DNA of 64,000 bases from Rattus norvegicus (taxonomy: Eukaryota; Chordata; Mammalia; Rodentia; Muridae). A program made the position numbers and the translations under genes. Below the pieces are notes generated by a model. That model saw nothing but the letters and a program-made list of their open reading frames with translations. It did not search any database and was not told where the DNA came from. Shown piece by piece: positions 35,095 to 47,726 of the stretch (its first letter is position 1; the number at the start of each line of letters is the position of its first letter). Location of the stretch: NCBI RefSeq assembly GCF_036323735.1, contig NW_026947370.1, positions 813,588 to 877,587 on the forward strand. The letters run 5' to 3'.

Positions 35095-38000
35095 TCCTTT
35101 ATTAGTAGTATTATTAAGCATTGTATTTGTTTATATTTCAAATATTATCCCCTTTCCATGAACCACACCTCCACATATTCCTCCTCTTTGTCTCTAAGAG
35201 GGAGACTACGCAAGCCCCATTCATTCTTTCTTCACCCCTCTAGAATCACTCTTTTCTGGGACATCAAGCATCCAAAGGACCAAGTGGTTCCCCTACCACT
35301 GATGTGAGATGAGGCAGTTCTCTGCTACATATGTAGGGTACCAAACCATGTATATTCTAAGGTTGGTGGTTAGGGCCATGGGAGCTCTAAGGTGTCTGCT
35401 TAATTGATATTGTTGTTCTACCTCTAATTACAGTCTCCTTCAGCAACATCAGCCCTTCCGCTTCATCTTCCATTGGGATATGTAGTCTCAGTTCAATGGT
35501 TGGCTGTGAATATCTGCATCTGTATCAGTCAGGTTCTGGCAGAGCTTCTCAGAGGACAGCCATACCAGACTCCTGTTTGCAAGCACAGCTCAGCATCAGC
35601 AACAGTGTCTATTTTGGTGTCTGCAGATTGCTGGATGGTCTTTCTTTCAGCCTCTGCTCCATATTTGCCCCTGCATTTCCATTAGACAGGACTAACTCTG
35701 ATTTAATAAGAAATGGGTGACTGGTCCCATCCTTGCACTGGGGGCCATGTCTATCTACTGCAGGTGTTGTCTTCAGGTTTAATTTCATTGTTGTTGTGTA
35801 TGTTGGCTAATGTCATCACTTTTGGGTTCAGGAACCTGTCACATACTTAGTATATGGGACATTCTAGAGGTTACCCAAATCCTCCATTGTTCCTTCTTTC
35901 TATTCTCATTGTCTTGGTCCTCTGTGCTTCTCTCCTGTCTCTTCCCACATCTGATCCTGCTCTCCTGTTTTTCTATTTCACTCCCCTCTCCCACACAGGG
36001 TCCTTTCTCCATCTGCCTCCCATGATAATTTTCTTCCCCCTTCTGATTGGGATTGAAGCAGTCCCAATTTGGCCATTCTTGTTAAGCTTCAGAGTGTATA
36101 TGAGTTTATATTGGATATTCTGAGCTCTTCGGCTAATTTCCTCTTACCAGTGAGTGCATGCTATGGGCATTTATTTGTGACTTTGTTACTTCACTCAGGA
36201 TGATATTTTCTAGTTTCATCCATTTGCCTATGAATTTCATGAAGTCATTCTATTTAATAGCTGAGTACCACACCATTGTGTAAATGGACCACATTATATG
36301 AATCTGTTTCTCATTTGAGAGACATCTGGGTTATTTCCAGCTTCTGTCTTTTACAAATAAGGCTGGTATGAACATAGTGGAGCATGTGTCCTTGTAGGTA
36401 GGAGCAAGTTTTGGATATATGCCATCGAATGGTAGAGCTGGGTCCTCAGTTACTAAATATTATGTTCAATTTTCTGAAGAACCTCCAGCCTGGTTTCCAG
36501 AGTGGTTTTAAGAGCTTGTAATGTCAACAGTGACAGAGTGTTCCTTTCTCTCCACACCCTTGCCAGAGTCTGTTGTCACCTGACTTTTTAACTTAGGCAT
36601 TCTGAGTTATATGAAGTAGAATCTAGGACTGTTTTGATTTGCATTTCCACAAGGACTATGGATGTTGAACATTTCCTTATGTGCTTCTCATCCATTCAAT
36701 ATTCATCAGTTGAGAATTTATTTGTTTAGAACTGTACCCCACTAATAAATAGGGTATTTGATTCTCTGGAGTAAATCTTCTTGAGTTTTTTTTTTTAATA
36801 TTGGATATTAGCTCTCTATTGGATTTAGGATTGGGAAAAATCTTTTCCCAATCTGTTAGTTGCTGTATGAAACGAATGATAGTGCCTTTGCCTTACAGAA
36901 ACTTTGAAATTTTATGATGTTCCATTTGTTGATTCTTGATCTTAGAACAAAAGCCTTTGGTGTTCTATTCAGGAAAATTTCCCCAGTACCAATGTGTTGA
37001 AGGCTTTTCCCTGCTATTTCATTAATTAGTTTCAGTTTATCTGGTTTCATGTGGAGGTCTTTATTCCACTTTTACTTGTGCTTTGTACAAGGAGATAGGA
37101 ATTGATTGATTTGCATTCTTCTACATTCTGTCCTTCAGTTGAAACAGCACAGTTTAAAAAAAATACTATCTTTTTATTTACTGGATGGTTTTAGATCCTT
37201 TGTCAATTTTCAAGTGGCGATAGCTGTGTGGGTTCATTTCTGGGCTTCACTTCTATTTCATTTATGTACCTGCCTGTCTTCATGCCAATACAATACAGTT
37301 TTCCATCATACATTGCTCTGTAATACAACTTGTGCTCAGGGATGGTGATTTCCCCAAAATATTTTTATTTTTCAGAATAGTTTTCCATATCCTGGGATTT
37401 ATTTTATTCCAAATAAATATGCAAGCTGCCATTTCTATGTCTGTGAAGAATTGATTGGAATATTGATGGGAATTGCGTTGAATCTGTAGTTTGCGTTTGG
37501 CAAAATGGCCATTTTTACAATATTAATCTAGTCAATACACAACATGGAAGATCTTTCTAATTTCTGAGATCTTCAATTTTTTTTTCTTCAGAGACATGTG
37601 TTCTTTTACATATCTTTCACTTGCTTGGTAAGAGTCACACTGAGGTATTTTACATGCTTTTTGACTATTGTCAAGTGTGTCAATTCTGTAATTTCTTTCT
37701 CAGCCTGTTTCTCTTTTGAGTAAAGGAAGGCTACTTATTTGTTTGAATCAATTTTATACTCTGCCACTCTGCCAAGGTTGTTTATCAGTTTTAAAAATTC
37801 ACTGGTGGAATTTCTGGGGTCACATCATCTGCATATAGTGACATTTTGAATACTTCCTTAGCAATATTATCCATTTACCTCCAATTGTTTCTAATTACTC
37901 TGGCTAGGACTTCGAATACTATATTGAAAAGGTAGGGAGAGAGTGGGTATCCTTATCTAGTTCCTGATTTTAGTGGGATTGCATTAAGTTTCTCTCCATT

Positions 38001-39305
38001 TAGTCTGATGTGGCTACTGATTTGCTGTATATTGTTCTTAGTGAGTACAGTATGGTCCTTGAATTTATGGTATTTTCAAGACTTTTAACATGAAGGGGTA
38101 GGTTCTGGACAATGCTTTCTCAGCATCTAATGAGATGATTGTTTGTTTTGTTTTCTTTGAATTTGTTTTTATAGTGGGATTAGTTTGATTAGTGATCAGG
38201 TTCTGTATATTAAACCATCCCTGTATCTCCACGATGAAGCCTACTTGTTCATGGTGGATCATTGCTTTGATGTGTTCTTGGATTTGCCTTGCTAGAAATT
38301 TACTGAGAATTTTTGCAGGGATATTCATGAAAAAATTGACTGAAATTCTCTTTCTTTGTTGGGTCTTTGTTTGCTTTAGTTATAAGCATAACTGTGGTGT
38401 CAGGGAAGGAATTGTGTAGTGTTCCTTCTATGTCTAGGTTGTGGAATAGTTTGGAGAATATTGGTATTAGGTATTCTATGAACGTCTGAGAGAATCTGTA
38501 CTAAACCTTTCTGGTCCTGGGATCATTTGGTTCAGAGACATTTAATGATTGTTTCTACTTCTTTAGGAGTTATGGGAGTATTTAGATGGATTATCTGATC
38601 GTGATTCAACTTTGGTACCTTGTATCTGTCCAGAAAATTATCCATTTAATCCTTACTTTCCCATTTTGTTAAGTATAGACTTTTATAGTATGATCTGATA
38701 ATTTTTTGAGTTTCATCATTTTCTAAGGTTATATCTCTATTTCACTTCTGATTTTGTTATTTTTAATTTGAATACTAAGGATTTACCTATCTTCTGGAGT
38801 TTTCAAAGAACCAGCTCCTGGTTTTGTTGATTCTTTATATAATTCCTTTTGTTTCTACCTGGTTGATTTCAGTTCAGAGTTTGATTTTTTCCTGCTGTCT
38901 AGTCCTCTTGGTGTATTTGGAATTTTATTGATTCTGAGTTTTCAGGTGTTCTGTCAAACTGCTAGACTATATTAGCTCCTGTTTCTTTGTGGAGCCTCTC
39001 AGAGCTATGAGTTTTCCTCTTGGCATTGCATTTTTGTGTTCCAAGTTACACTGTCCTTTTCTTTATTCAAAATGTCTTCAATTTTTTTTATTTATTTCTT
39101 CCTTGAACAAGTTCTCCTTTAGTAAATCATTCCTCGGATACCATGTACATGTGGATCTTGTTGTTATTGAAGTCCATTCTTAGTCTGTAGTGATCTCATC
39201 GGAAGCATGGGATAAATTCCATCTTCTTGTATATGTTGAGGCCTGTTTTGTGATGGATCATATTGTCAGTTTTGGAGAAGGTACCATGTGGGACTGAGAA
39301 GAAAG
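35095..39305 (-). mobile_element. LINE-1, 3' half (ORF2 reverse transcriptase and 3'UTR), antisense
   Basis: Read on the - strand, this holds much of ORF2 followed by the 3'UTR, whose end lies at the left (35,095). At 38,328-38,065 the frame encodes MNIPAKILSKFLARQIQEHI and HHEQVGF, matching the reverse-transcriptase fingers. SLDAEKAL is the conserved stretch carrying the first catalytic Asp. The C-terminal ORF2 region lies around 36,100-36,250. Stops and frameshifts occur throughout. The element ends abruptly at a TGTCAGGAGCC sequence at 39,306 that may be the edge of an LTR. Confidence 0.9.
38065..38328 (-). pseudogene. L1 ORF2 reverse-transcriptase fragment
   Basis: This is the longest open piece of the antisense L1 ORF2 (87 codons). 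It includes the ILSKFLARQIQEHI helix, the HHEQVGF turn, QGWFNIQNLI and IISLDAEKAL with its conserved Asp. Frame is lost on both sides. No YADD-box segment is in this frame. Confidence 0.88.
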
Positions 39306-40570
39306 TGTCAGGAGCCATAACAGGACAAGCTAATAACTAGCAGGTGATCATCCTCATATGGATAGCCTTGGATTATTTTATAATCCACAACTGGTTTGCC
39401 CTTAAAAGTAAGGCAGTAAGGGATTCATTTTGGGAAAGCTTCCTGCTATTGAAATGCTATTCATGTTGTTATTATTAGACATATATAACAATCATTGAGT
39501 AAGAGCACACCCCTTTGGAGCAGATCTCTACAGGTCTATGAAGTTGTACTGTCCTGTAGTGATGCTATACAGACAAATAGATGAATTATTTAGTCTTAAT
39601 AATGATTCTACAATAATTCCTAAAATTATATCAATGGATATTAAGCTCTTTTATAGTGGGACTGCTATAAGTCTCTTTGTAATAATCAAAATTGCAGTGA
39701 GAACTCTGCCAGTCTCCCAGGTGTCACCAGTTAATTGTTCTGAGATAATAAACAGACTTTCTCCTACTCAGAACACATTCCAAGAGGTTGCAAAACAGTT
39801 ATCAAGAGTCACAAAAAGAGAACATACGGTTTGTTACAGGTGCAAGGACAGAGGATAAGATATTTACTGGGTTTGTCTGGAAATAATTTCTCTATAAACT
39901 ATGGTTTTAGATATTCAGTGAACCTGTAGAGCTCACCCTAGTGATGAATGTTTAGCCAGATAATTATAATTGATGGATATTCATATAAAAATTCTCGGTT
40001 GTAAATTGTATTACAATTTATGGTTTGATCTTTCATATGAACTAGTGATGAACTTTGTAACACGTGATCATGTATTCTGAAATATGTTTATGTATTGAGG
40101 AGAAAGAAAAGACACACAGAAGGACTGAGAGAGAAGGACTGAACTGGAAGGACAGAGACAGATGGACTGAGCTGGAGAGGGGCTGAGCTGAAAAGTCAGC
40201 TTTGAGCTAAGGAGAACTGAGCTTAGTAGAACTGAGTCAAAAATATCTGGTCTAAGAAGAAATGTAGAGAAGAATAACATAGAGACTATAGGTAACATAA
40301 GAGAGTAATATGCAGAATGCAGAGAAGAAGAGGAAAAGAGAAGACGCTGGAAAGAACAGAAGGTGCAGGCATATTTCTCCTTATAGTAGGACAAAAAAGG
40401 TTATTTCATAATAGCAACTCAGGCTCACTCTTATTAAAAGGAACAAGCCTTTTCTCTTACAAACTTGGGTTTAATTCACTTAGCATTAAAAGGATAGAAG
40501 CGATTTCTTTCTCTATGTAATAAAGATTGGAACTCATTTTTCTGCACTGGTGCTTGGTCTTTTGGTCCAT
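39306..40570 (+). mobile_element. Possible LTR or ERVK-like element fragment
   Basis: The block starts TGTCAGGAGCC, resembling the 5' edge of rodent class II (IAP/ERVK-like) LTRs, exactly where L1 similarity stops. It holds a purine-rich stretch with repeated GGACTGAGCTGGA-type motifs (40,100-40,240) and a polyadenylation signal AATAAA at 40,519. No gag, pro, pol or env frame is recognisable. The right edge, the target duplication and a second LTR were not found, so this could be a solo LTR, a truncated element or another repeat. Confidence 0.4.
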
Positions 40571-41552
40571 ATGCATATGGAAGTAAGTATGTCTGTGTAA
40601 GTATGTAATTACAAGAATGTACGAATGTGTGTGTGTGCGTAATAGTGTAATTGTGAGAATGCGTGTAAGTTGGACCCAGGTGATTTGAGTGGAAATGTAT
40701 CAATGTACGTTTATGGAATCCAGGTGTAAAATTACATGTTTATGCATATTTGGCTATGTAAAATACTGACATCATTTGTGATTCAAAGATACTAACAATT
40801 TGACTATACTTACCTTTATTAATAGTTATACTACGCCTTGAAAAATTTTAATGGTTAATATCAAAATATTTTTATAGGAATGGTACATCAAATACTTCTG
40901 TTAATAGTTAAAATTACAAAATGTTTATGATATTTATGCATTTTGGTATTTGACTATGGAAGAAGCTGGATGATCTTAGAATTTGTAATAATGTTTATAA
41001 ATCCTTTATTCCTAATGTTTGTTGACAGAAGGAAATTATCAACGAATACCTATATACAATATGCCACACATTTCTAATATAAATAGAGCAAATTAAATAT
41101 ATAATTTATGAACTAAAGGTGAGCAATCATGTACAAAAGCAAGATAGATCATTGAGTCTACCTATATTTGGAGTAAAGAGATGATTCATGCTTCCGTTTG
41201 TTTCTTTCTTGACATCTAATGAGATAAAATTAGTGTGGAAAAAGCTAAAACTGAAATTAGTATGCTTGATCTAGTATACATATTTGATCATTGCTCTTGG
41301 AGAAACATACAGTACATATTTTCAAGGTTATATACACAGCATATACAAAAAGTCACTGTGTCCATAAATTATTAATAACACTCAAGCAACTTTCTCTCGT
41401 CAAATTAGATTTAAACTATCACATATACATATGTATGTACATACACACACACACACACAACAATATAATACTTCTAAAAGTCTAAAACAAATTAGTAAAT
41501 AATAAAGTCATTCAGAAACAACTAATGAAAAGGGATGAACTAAATTTCCATT
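40571..41552. other. Unannotated AT-rich DNA
   Basis: A short (CA)n lies at 41,442-41,459. Nothing else recognised. Confidence 0.45.
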
Positions 41553-41565
41553 AAAATGTCCTCCC

Positions 41566-42752
41566 AAATGCATATCAAAACAACCCTGCGATTTCACCTC
41601 ACACCAGTGAGAATGGCTAAGATCAAAAACTCAGGTGACAGCACATGCTGGCGAGGATGTGGAGAAAGAGGAACACTCCTCCAAGGTGGAAATCAGTCTG
41701 GAGGTTCCTCAGAATATTGGACATTTAACTGCCTAAGGATCCAGCCCTACCTCTCTTAGGCTTATACCCAAAAGATGCCCCAACATATAAAAAAGACACG
41801 TGGTCCACTATGTTCGTCGCAGCCTTATTTATAATAGCCAGAAGCTGGAAAGAACCCAGATGCCCTTCAACAGAGGAATGGATACAGAAAATGTGGTACA
41901 TCTACACAATGGAATATTACTCAGCTATCAAAAACAATGACCTTATGAAATTCGTAGACAAATGGTCGGAACTGGAAAATATCATCCTGAGTGAGGTAAC
42001 TCAATCACAGAAAAACACACATGGTATGCACTCATTGATAAGTGGCTATTAGCCCAAATGCTTGAATTATCCTAAATGCCTAGAACAAATGAAACTCAAG
42101 ACGGATTATCAAAATGTGAAAGCTTCACGCCTTCTTGAAAAGGGGAACAAGAATACACCTGGCAGGGAATAGACAGGCAAAGATTAAAACAGACACAGAA
42201 GGAACACCCTTTCAGAGCATGCCCCACATGTGGCCCATGCATATACAGCCATCCAATTAGACAAGATGGATGAAGCAAAGAAGTGCAAGCTGACAGGAGC
42301 CGGATGTAGGTCACTCCTGAGAGACACAGCCAGAATACAGCAAATACAGAGGCGAATGCCAACAGCAAACCACTGAACTGAGAATAGGACCCCCGTTGAA
42401 GGAATCAGAGAAAGAGTTGGAAGAGCTCAAAGGGGCTCGAGACCTCATATGTACAACAATGCCAAGCAACCAGAGCTTACAGTTACTAAACCACTACCTA
42501 CAGACTATACATGGACTCTGACCTCATAGGTAGCAATGAATATCCTAGTAAGAGCACCAGAGGAAGGGGAAGACCTGGGTCCTGCTAAGACTGAACCCCC
42601 AGTGAACTCGATTGTTGGGGGGAGTGCGATAAGGGGGGGAGGATGGGGAGGGGAAAACCCATAAACAACAAGAGGGGGGAGGGGGATGTTTCCCTGGAAA
42701 CTGGAAAAGGGAATAACACTCGAAGTGTATATAAGAAATACTCAAGTTAATA
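41566..42752 (+). mobile_element. 5'-truncated LINE-1 with target-site duplication
   Basis: The 3' part of ORF2 and the 3'UTR are present. The frame at 41,810-42,052 encodes MWYIYTMEYYSAIK and ENIILSEVTQSQ, the usual ORF2 C-terminus. The 3'UTR includes the G-rich tract (42,617-42,690) typical of rat L1, and ends in an A-rich tail. AAAAT(G/A)TCCTCCCAAA flanks it at 41,553 and 42,757, 16 bp with one mismatch. It is one of the youngest insertions in the window. Confidence 0.93.
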
Positions 42753-43276
42753 AAAAAAAATATCCTCCCAAAGTATACTTTCTAGCATATAAAACTTTGC
42801 TTCATGATTTTAAGGAAAATAAGTATGGGGCCAATATATGTAATCAGATTCCAGTTAGACTTATCATTCAGAATTACAGTAGAAATTGAAAAGGAGTGGG
42901 AAAATATTAAATAACAAGCTTTAGCTATACTGTTTCAATTATACAAAAAAATCTGAGAAACAGTGAAATGACACAACATGGAAAATTGCTCTCTATTAAT
43001 ATCTATTGATATCTAAATTTAGTGTTCATAGGCTATGGAATAGACAGAACTAAATCTCACAAGTTGTTTCCTGATTTAAATACAATTTTATTGGCTTGCA
43101 AATATACCCAGAACCAATCAATACAATGAAAATGTATAGACGCTCTGTTACAACAAGTAAAAGACATTCTGTTTCTTTGTTAGGCATGAATTTATTTTTG
43201 TAGCATTTCTTCCCAGTTTTTTGTTGGGTATTTTATAAATCCTCACTTTGGTGTGCTAGGTGGTTAAATTTAAATG

Positions 43277-43390
43277 AACATGGCTGATTATGACAATATA
43301 ATAGAAATGGATCCTTGGGGCAGAGAATACCTTTTGGTTCAACCTGGTTATAATGAAATGGCAGTCATAGTGTGCACAACCAAACACAAG
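43277..43390 (+). other. Possible orphan coding exon with splice donor
   Basis: From the ATG at 43,280 (context AACATGG) a frame encodes MADYDNIIEMDPWGREYLL and then VQPGYNEMAVIVCTTKHK, reaching a consensus-like donor AAG-GTAAGAA at 43,390. The peptide has ordinary protein composition, unlike the repeat-derived frames nearby, and no SINE or L1 covers it. I do not recognise the gene, and no partner exon was found. It could be a first exon, a pseudogene exon or chance. Confidence 0.3.
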
Positions 43391-43695
43391 GTAAGAAACT
43401 GTGGCTTCAGGTACAGGGATTTTTATGAGATTTCACTTTGTAAATGTTGGAAGAATTGTTCCATGATATCATGAGATTGTGCAGTGAGAAGGCCTTTTCT
43501 TTATTCCTGTAATGAAAGCAATTATTTGTTGTTTTCAGTTCCCTCAGAGAGCTTGTTAGATGACTAGATCAATCAGTAACTCAGGATGATGGATTTAGGT
43601 GTGCAAAATATGATGTTGTTATTGGATTTCTTATAGGTACTTCTAGGGAACTGACTTAATAAGATTAGGAATATAATCAGACAAGAGCTTGTTAA

Positions 43696-43861
43696 AGATG
43701 TAGAAAACACTGGGTGTGGTGGCACAGGCCTTTAATCTTAGCACTGGGGAGGTAGAAGCAGGCAGAAGAACTCAAATTCAATGCCAGCTTGGTCTACAGA
43801 GAAAGGGAAAGAGAGGGTTCTGGTAATGCCAGGGATACAAAAGAAACACTGTCTCGAAAAA
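43696..43861 (+). mobile_element. B1 SINE with internal insertion
   Basis: CACTGGGTGTGGTGGCACAGGCCTTTAATC and CAGCTTGGTCTACAGAGAAAG; an extra ~25 bp sits before AAGAAACACTGTCTCGAAAAAAG. Confidence 0.93.
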
Positions 43862-43869
43862 AGTTCAAT

Positions 43870-46175
43870 TATAAGTTCTGTATTATACAAAGAAAAAAAT
43901 TTTCATTTTATTTTAGTAAGATGTTAACAATTTTATCTTGAGTCTAATGCAATATTTTAGCTATAAAATAATGTGAAGGCACTGAAAATGCATGAAAAGA
44001 TGATTCCATCACTATTATGCTTAAACTACAAGCTGAATTTTTATTAAATAAACCCAAATAAATATACTTTGAAGGCTTTTCTGTGATTAGCTAAAGGGCT
44101 TTTACATTGTTAATTAAGGGTGGATTTCAGACCAATCTTGAAAGGACATCATTGAGGTGTAGATGTCTATTAAGCATACAAAATCTAATCTAAAACGGTG
44201 CACAATAAAGAATGAGAACCTTTAATTGGTTTTCCTCTAAAGTATACAGCTTCTTTTTGTTGGAGTGAAGATCAGATGATTTGAACAAATTTTGTGAGAA
44301 ATACAACCTGCTCTGAGAAGATAAGAAACAGAGAAAGATAAGAAAAAAGTGAGCTAAGGGATAATGAACTGGGACAGATAATTCTATGGAATATATAGGA
44401 CAATAAATTTGACCCCTCTGGTATTGGTTAGCTGGGGACTTCATTATGCATGTCTATGTACGTAGAACATTTTTCTTTTTCATCTTAAGATTCTATTGTT
44501 GCTCTGAAACCTCTGGCTTTTGTATTAAAATCTTAGCATGTTTACATGATAGTTTTGAAATATTAGTGTTATTATCAAAAGCCGTAGTTTGTACATACTT
44601 TTTAAGCAACAAAATAGATACATGTCTGCTTGAGTTTATGAAGAAAGTTACAATGTTAATTATGAATAAATATTTCTCATATATACATTCTCTTCATGTA
44701 CCATGTGTGTGATGAAACCTTAGCAGATAGGAATGCATTGTAACCATCTTGCTATAGTTTCAGGATTTTATTGTATCTTGTTCAACATGTGTATTTCAAT
44801 TAAAATGCTAACTCCTTTCTAAGTCTCTTAATTTAACTGGAGAGGTTTTCAATAATTCCTAGTCTGCTGTTTATTCATATAACAGGTCTTTGGATTTCTT
44901 ATTGATTTTTATTCCAGTAACTTTTTAATGTGCTTTATTTTGCAGGTAAATTAAATATGTATATATATACATATATATATCAAAATATATTATAAAAAGA
45001 TTAAATTTTTAGTGGAAATATCACTTAATGATGGACAATTTTACAAACCTTCTCTAAATTATTAAATATTCTCCATTTTTAATTAGTATAAAATACTATG
45101 GATACTACGTTATCAACATACACATCTCTAGTTAATATAAACACAAAGATGTTATTATATTTATCTTTCAAAATTTTTGTCTTAGTTTGTCAGTAATAAA
45201 TCTTGACTTATGTATCTGAGATTTCTCATCGTTATTCATAAAGAAATCTATTGTTTTTTTATTGAGAATAGTAAGGAATATTCATTGATAGGTAGATAGG
45301 CAAGATTGACACTATATACACAATGGTATTTCATTCACCCCTAGGAAAACTAAACTATGATGGTTTCAGGAAAATAGATACAACTAGAAAATATACCAAG
45401 TAAGGTAACAAAGACTCAGAAAGGCAAATACCATGTGTTCTTTCCAATGTAGATAATAGAATCTCATTTTCTTATACTTGTATTTATGTGAAGCTGTTAG
45501 TGGTTTGAGTTCATTAAACTGGAATGGATCTCAAGAAATTAGAGAGTAGGGTTTTAAACAGTATGGGTTGGATGTTATTGAACATGTGGAATATGAATGT
45601 AAAAGTAAGAATAATACAGACAGAATAGTGCAAGTGTTAGGGACATAGTGGGCATGGGGAAAAAGTAGGAAGGAAGGAAGAAGTTGAATGTCTACAAACA
45701 TGACATAAGGCAACCTGTTACTTTATAGGTTTGGTTAAAATAAATATTAAAATTTAAAACTGATATCGTAATTTTTTTTCTTTTTTTTTCGGAGGTAGGA
45801 TAATACCTTAACGTTTAATGCAATATACATCATGTTTGAGAAAAAATGCCAGTAAGTGATATCAAAACAATATATTTATCTTATTTGATCTTAGTCAAAA
45901 AAACCATAATTATTTGGCAAAAAAATCACTTACCTGCCAATTTTGGTATCATTTAAAAAATCGCCTGAGAGGTAACAATTACTTATGGTGGTAGAGTATT
46001 ATTATTATAAGAATATCAACTGGTAAATTATGTGATTTGATCGATGTTTAAGTTGCTTTTTGCTTAATTTTTGCCCCTCCTGACATTCACTCTTACTGAA
46101 CTATAATTTCAATGTTGATATACTACTATAAAAATATGATTCAGCAGGCTTGTTGAAATTGCTCAATTATAAGTT
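43870..46175. other. Unannotated AT-rich DNA
   Basis: Very AT-rich with a TATATA tract near 44,957-44,995. No gene recognised. Confidence 0.5.
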
Positions 46176-46179
46176 CATA

Positions 46180-47248
46180 ATATCCATAAACTACAGAATA
46201 TCCTCCATAAAGCTCATAGATCCAAAGAAGATAAACAAGAAGAAAGGCTCAAGTGCAGATGCTTGAATCTCATTTAGAATGGGGAATAAAATAGTCTTGG
46301 AGGGAGATTGAGGGAAGGAACTGGATGGGAGAAGGAAGGGAGAAAAGAATGGATTATGTGTGGGAAGGGACAGGAGATATGGCCAGATAGTTATGAGAAG
46401 GAAAGGAAATCTTGAACTTATGGGGATGAGGACATAGGGGAAATCTCCATGGTGAGAAAGAGTCCTGGGATAAGGGAGGTATCCACGAATCTATGGGGGT
46501 TCCTAAGCTGTGACTCACATTGGTGATATGGAACATGAAGTGGTCAACTCCTGTAGCCAGGAAGGATCACCAGTGGAGGGTTAAAGATACAAGTACACCC
46601 ACAAAGCAATCTATGCAAAATTTGTCAAATCTAAAAGAAAATCAGCGACTGTGTGAATTGCCAGTGCAAATTGAGATCCATCCCATGGCCAAGCACCAAT
46701 TCATGGCATTATTAATGTTGTTGTGTTACACTTGCACATAGGAGCATGTTGTACTGAGAGACTCCACCCAGGAGCTGACTCAGAGAGATACAGACACCTA
46801 CAGCCAAACAATGGATGGAGCTTGTGGACAGTTTGATGGCCCAAAAGGCAATAGGAACTGCACACGAATACCAACAGTGTCAACTAACCTAGACCACGGG
46901 GAACTCTTAGAGCCTGAGCCCCCAACCGAAGATCATGCACAGGGTGGACCTAGGCCCCTGGTGCATATGTGGCAGACAGGTAGATCAATCTTCATGCGGC
47001 TTCCGCAAAAAACTTGAGTGGGGGAAGTCCTGAAAGTTGTAGCCTGACTGAGGAATCTGTTCCCAGACAGGTTTCCGTTGTCGGGCTACAGTTGGAGAGA
47101 ATGTGCCTAATTCTGTAGAGACTTGATGTTTCAGAGTTGGGGCCATAACAAGCCGTGTCATCATCTTTGGAGAGAAGAGGATTGGGACAGAACTCTGAGG
47201 AAGTGACAAGGGAGTGACAGCGTTTGGTATGGAAATTAAAAAAATATT
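46180..47248 (+). mobile_element. LINE-1 3'UTR (older, Lx-like)
   Basis: Contains CTGTGACTCACATTGG, CACTCCTGTAGCCAGGAAGGATCACCAG-type sequence, GAGACTCCACCCAGGAGCTGACTCAGA and a terminal GGAAATTAAAAAAAT. These are landmarks of older murine L1 3'UTRs, also seen antisense at 15.2-15.5 kb. Confidence 0.82.
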
Positions 47249-47573
47249 ACACAATTTGCTATTTCTTTACTTTTAGTAATCTCCTAGATTATAGTCTCAC
47301 TGTAGATAAATACTGTGCTCTGAATCCAATCTCAATTTGTGGACTTCCTCTTGGATAGCTGTTTAGCTTCTCTCTCCTTACCACCAGAGGTCATAAATAG
47401 AGGTCTGGGAATGCAATTTTCTTCAGAAGGCACACATAGCTATGCCAAACGAGGACAGTGGGCAAAAGAAATATAACTGAGTATTGAGGATTGAGCTAGA
47501 GTCATTAACATAAAACTTATTTCCCATTAAATAACATGCTTTTTATCATGAACAAATACATGAACTGATGAAT

Positions 47574-47575
<2 letters not shown>

Positions 47576-47618
<43 letters not shown>
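47576..47618. repeat. (TA)n tract, first of a pair
   Basis: About 21 TA repeats. Confidence 0.99.
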
Positions 47619-47619
<1 letters not shown>

Positions 47620-47677
47620 CATTTAACATATTTTTGGTCTTACATTTTCCTCTCCTTCACCTTCCCATAGATATTTC

Positions 47678-47682
<5 letters not shown>

Positions 47683-47723
<41 letters not shown>
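47683..47723. repeat. (TA)n tract, second of a pair
   Basis: About 20 TA repeats, 64 bp after the first tract. Confidence 0.99.

Positions 47724-47726
<3 letters not shown>

Noticed and set aside
39538..39858. A frame ending CYRCKDRG, reminiscent of a retroviral zinc knuckle
   Set aside because: Only one CxxC pair is present, no His/Cys completes the CCHC motif, and no gag sequence surrounds it.
42096..42368. A 90-codon - strand frame
   Set aside because: It is antisense to the 3'UTR of the young L1.
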